From Promethearchaeota archaeon (GTDB lineage Archaea > Asgardarchaeota > Lokiarchaeia > Sigyniarchaeales > Promethearchaeaceae), in the NCBI GenBank assembly GCA_014729055.1, contig WJKO01000508.1, positions 1 through 7,684 on the forward strand: a stretch of 7,684 nucleotides of DNA, in the 5' to 3' direction. Both the position numbers and the translations under genes were made by a program. Numbering within the stretch: the stretch's first letter is position 1; every line of letters starts with the position of its first letter. The notes beneath the pieces were generated by a model. The model made no database searches. It was not told the DNA's origin and was given only the letters and a program-made list of their open reading frames with translations. This document shows, one piece after another, positions 7,342 to 7,684 of the stretch.

Positions 7342-7586
7342 TATGAGATTTGTAATTGAAATTTTAGATTATATTTCTGAAATATTTATTAATTTATCGT
7401 GACGGCTTTCTGTGAGTTTGGAAAATATGTGGAAAATACAACGTTATTTTGACGGAACGTCAAAAAAAATTAATCTTGTTTTTAGTTTTAAACAGTGTTG
7501 ATAAACCATCTGTTCATTCCAATGACTCTGTTTAATTATTTAAATCCATTAGTTAATCGTTTCATCATAATTTACTTTAACGATGT
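7342..7586. other. AT-rich gap without a supportable gene
   Basis: Only very short open frames occur, for example 19 codons from 7343 to 7402. The visible structure is the inverted repeat at 7447-7465 and scattered TGACG/CGTCA words. No terminator of classical form, RNA gene or insertion-sequence end could be supported. Confidence 0.5.
7447..7465. repeat. Short perfect inverted repeat TTTTGACG-GAA-CGTCAAAA
   Basis: Eight-base arms (7447-7454 and 7458-7465) are exactly complementary around GAA, and the right arm runs into further A residues to 7469. It has a GC core of four pairs. There is no T-tract after the stem on either strand, so it is not a classical intrinsic terminator; an operator or a transposon or recombination scar is possible. 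Confidence 0.5.
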
Positions 7587-7684
7587 TTATATTCTTGATA
7601 TTTCTCTATCAAGGAACTTTGTTTTGATCCTTGAAATCCAGTCTTGAAGATATGATTCGTCTCCGATTTTAAACAATTTAATAG
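7587..7684 (-). CDS. Possible C-terminal end of a minus-strand gene running off the window
   Basis: On the minus strand a frame open from the right edge reads IKLFKIGDESYLQDWISR and continues KTKFLDREISRI to a stop at 7589-7587. The mix of charged, aromatic and aliphatic residues looks like a real protein end, and it would converge on the rightward genes. With only 31 codons visible, chance cannot be excluded and no family is recognised. Confidence 0.25.
   Translation of the reverse strand, partial: IKLFKIGDESYLQDWISRIKTKFLDREISRI

Noticed and set aside
7522..7647. Plus-strand 41-codon frame starting with ATG in the right end
   Set aside because: No ribosome site, an Ile/Phe/Leu-rich reading typical of AT-rich noise, and it overlaps the more protein-like minus-strand frame.

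Overview
The window is an AT-rich stretch whose recognisable genes all read left to right and look like part of an anti-phage defence island. I cannot name the organism. Protein-coding density, a near-perfect AAGGAGGT Shine-Dalgarno and tightly packed or overlapping genes point to a bacterium (an archaeon is not excluded). There are no rRNA, tRNA, CRISPR or transposase genes to narrow it further.

Left edge (2-457): the C-terminal two fifths or so of a prokaryotic viperin (pVip), a radical SAM enzyme that makes chain-terminating 3'-deoxy-3',4'-didehydro nucleotides. Its iron-sulfur motif lies upstream, outside the window.

Centre (512-5649): three genes in one tight co-directional array. They are an SF1 (Upf1/COG1112-like) helicase of about 794 aa with a large unrecognised N-terminal region and a Walker B motif that has lost its glutamate, a 398-aa protein with an N-terminal winged-helix-like segment and no recognisable remainder, and a 517-aa phospholipase D (PLD)-superfamily protein with one complete and one imperfect HKD motif. 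Spacing is 54 bp from pVip to the helicase, a 4-bp ATGA or 2-bp gap between helicase and winged-helix gene depending on the start, and 0 bp between the winged-helix and PLD genes. No terminator is visible before 5649, so pVip and this trio may share a transcript. Helicase plus PLD resembles the logic of the Mokosh system (and, more loosely, DISARM), but the middle protein and the N-terminal part of the helicase do not match any component I recognise. This is the best candidate for an undescribed system. A probable intrinsic terminator follows at 5789-5822.

Right (5944-7341): a degraded SMC/ABC-type AAA ATPase (DUF3696/OLD-like defence ATPase). A frameshift in a T-run lies just after Walker A, and the gene ends before the signature and Walker B motifs. 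It abuts the C-terminal scrap of another, unrecognised protein in a different frame. This looks like a deletion junction or an eroding defence gene.

Right edge (7342-7684): no convincing complete gene. It holds a small GC-clamped inverted repeat and possibly the C-terminal end of a minus-strand gene that runs off the window.
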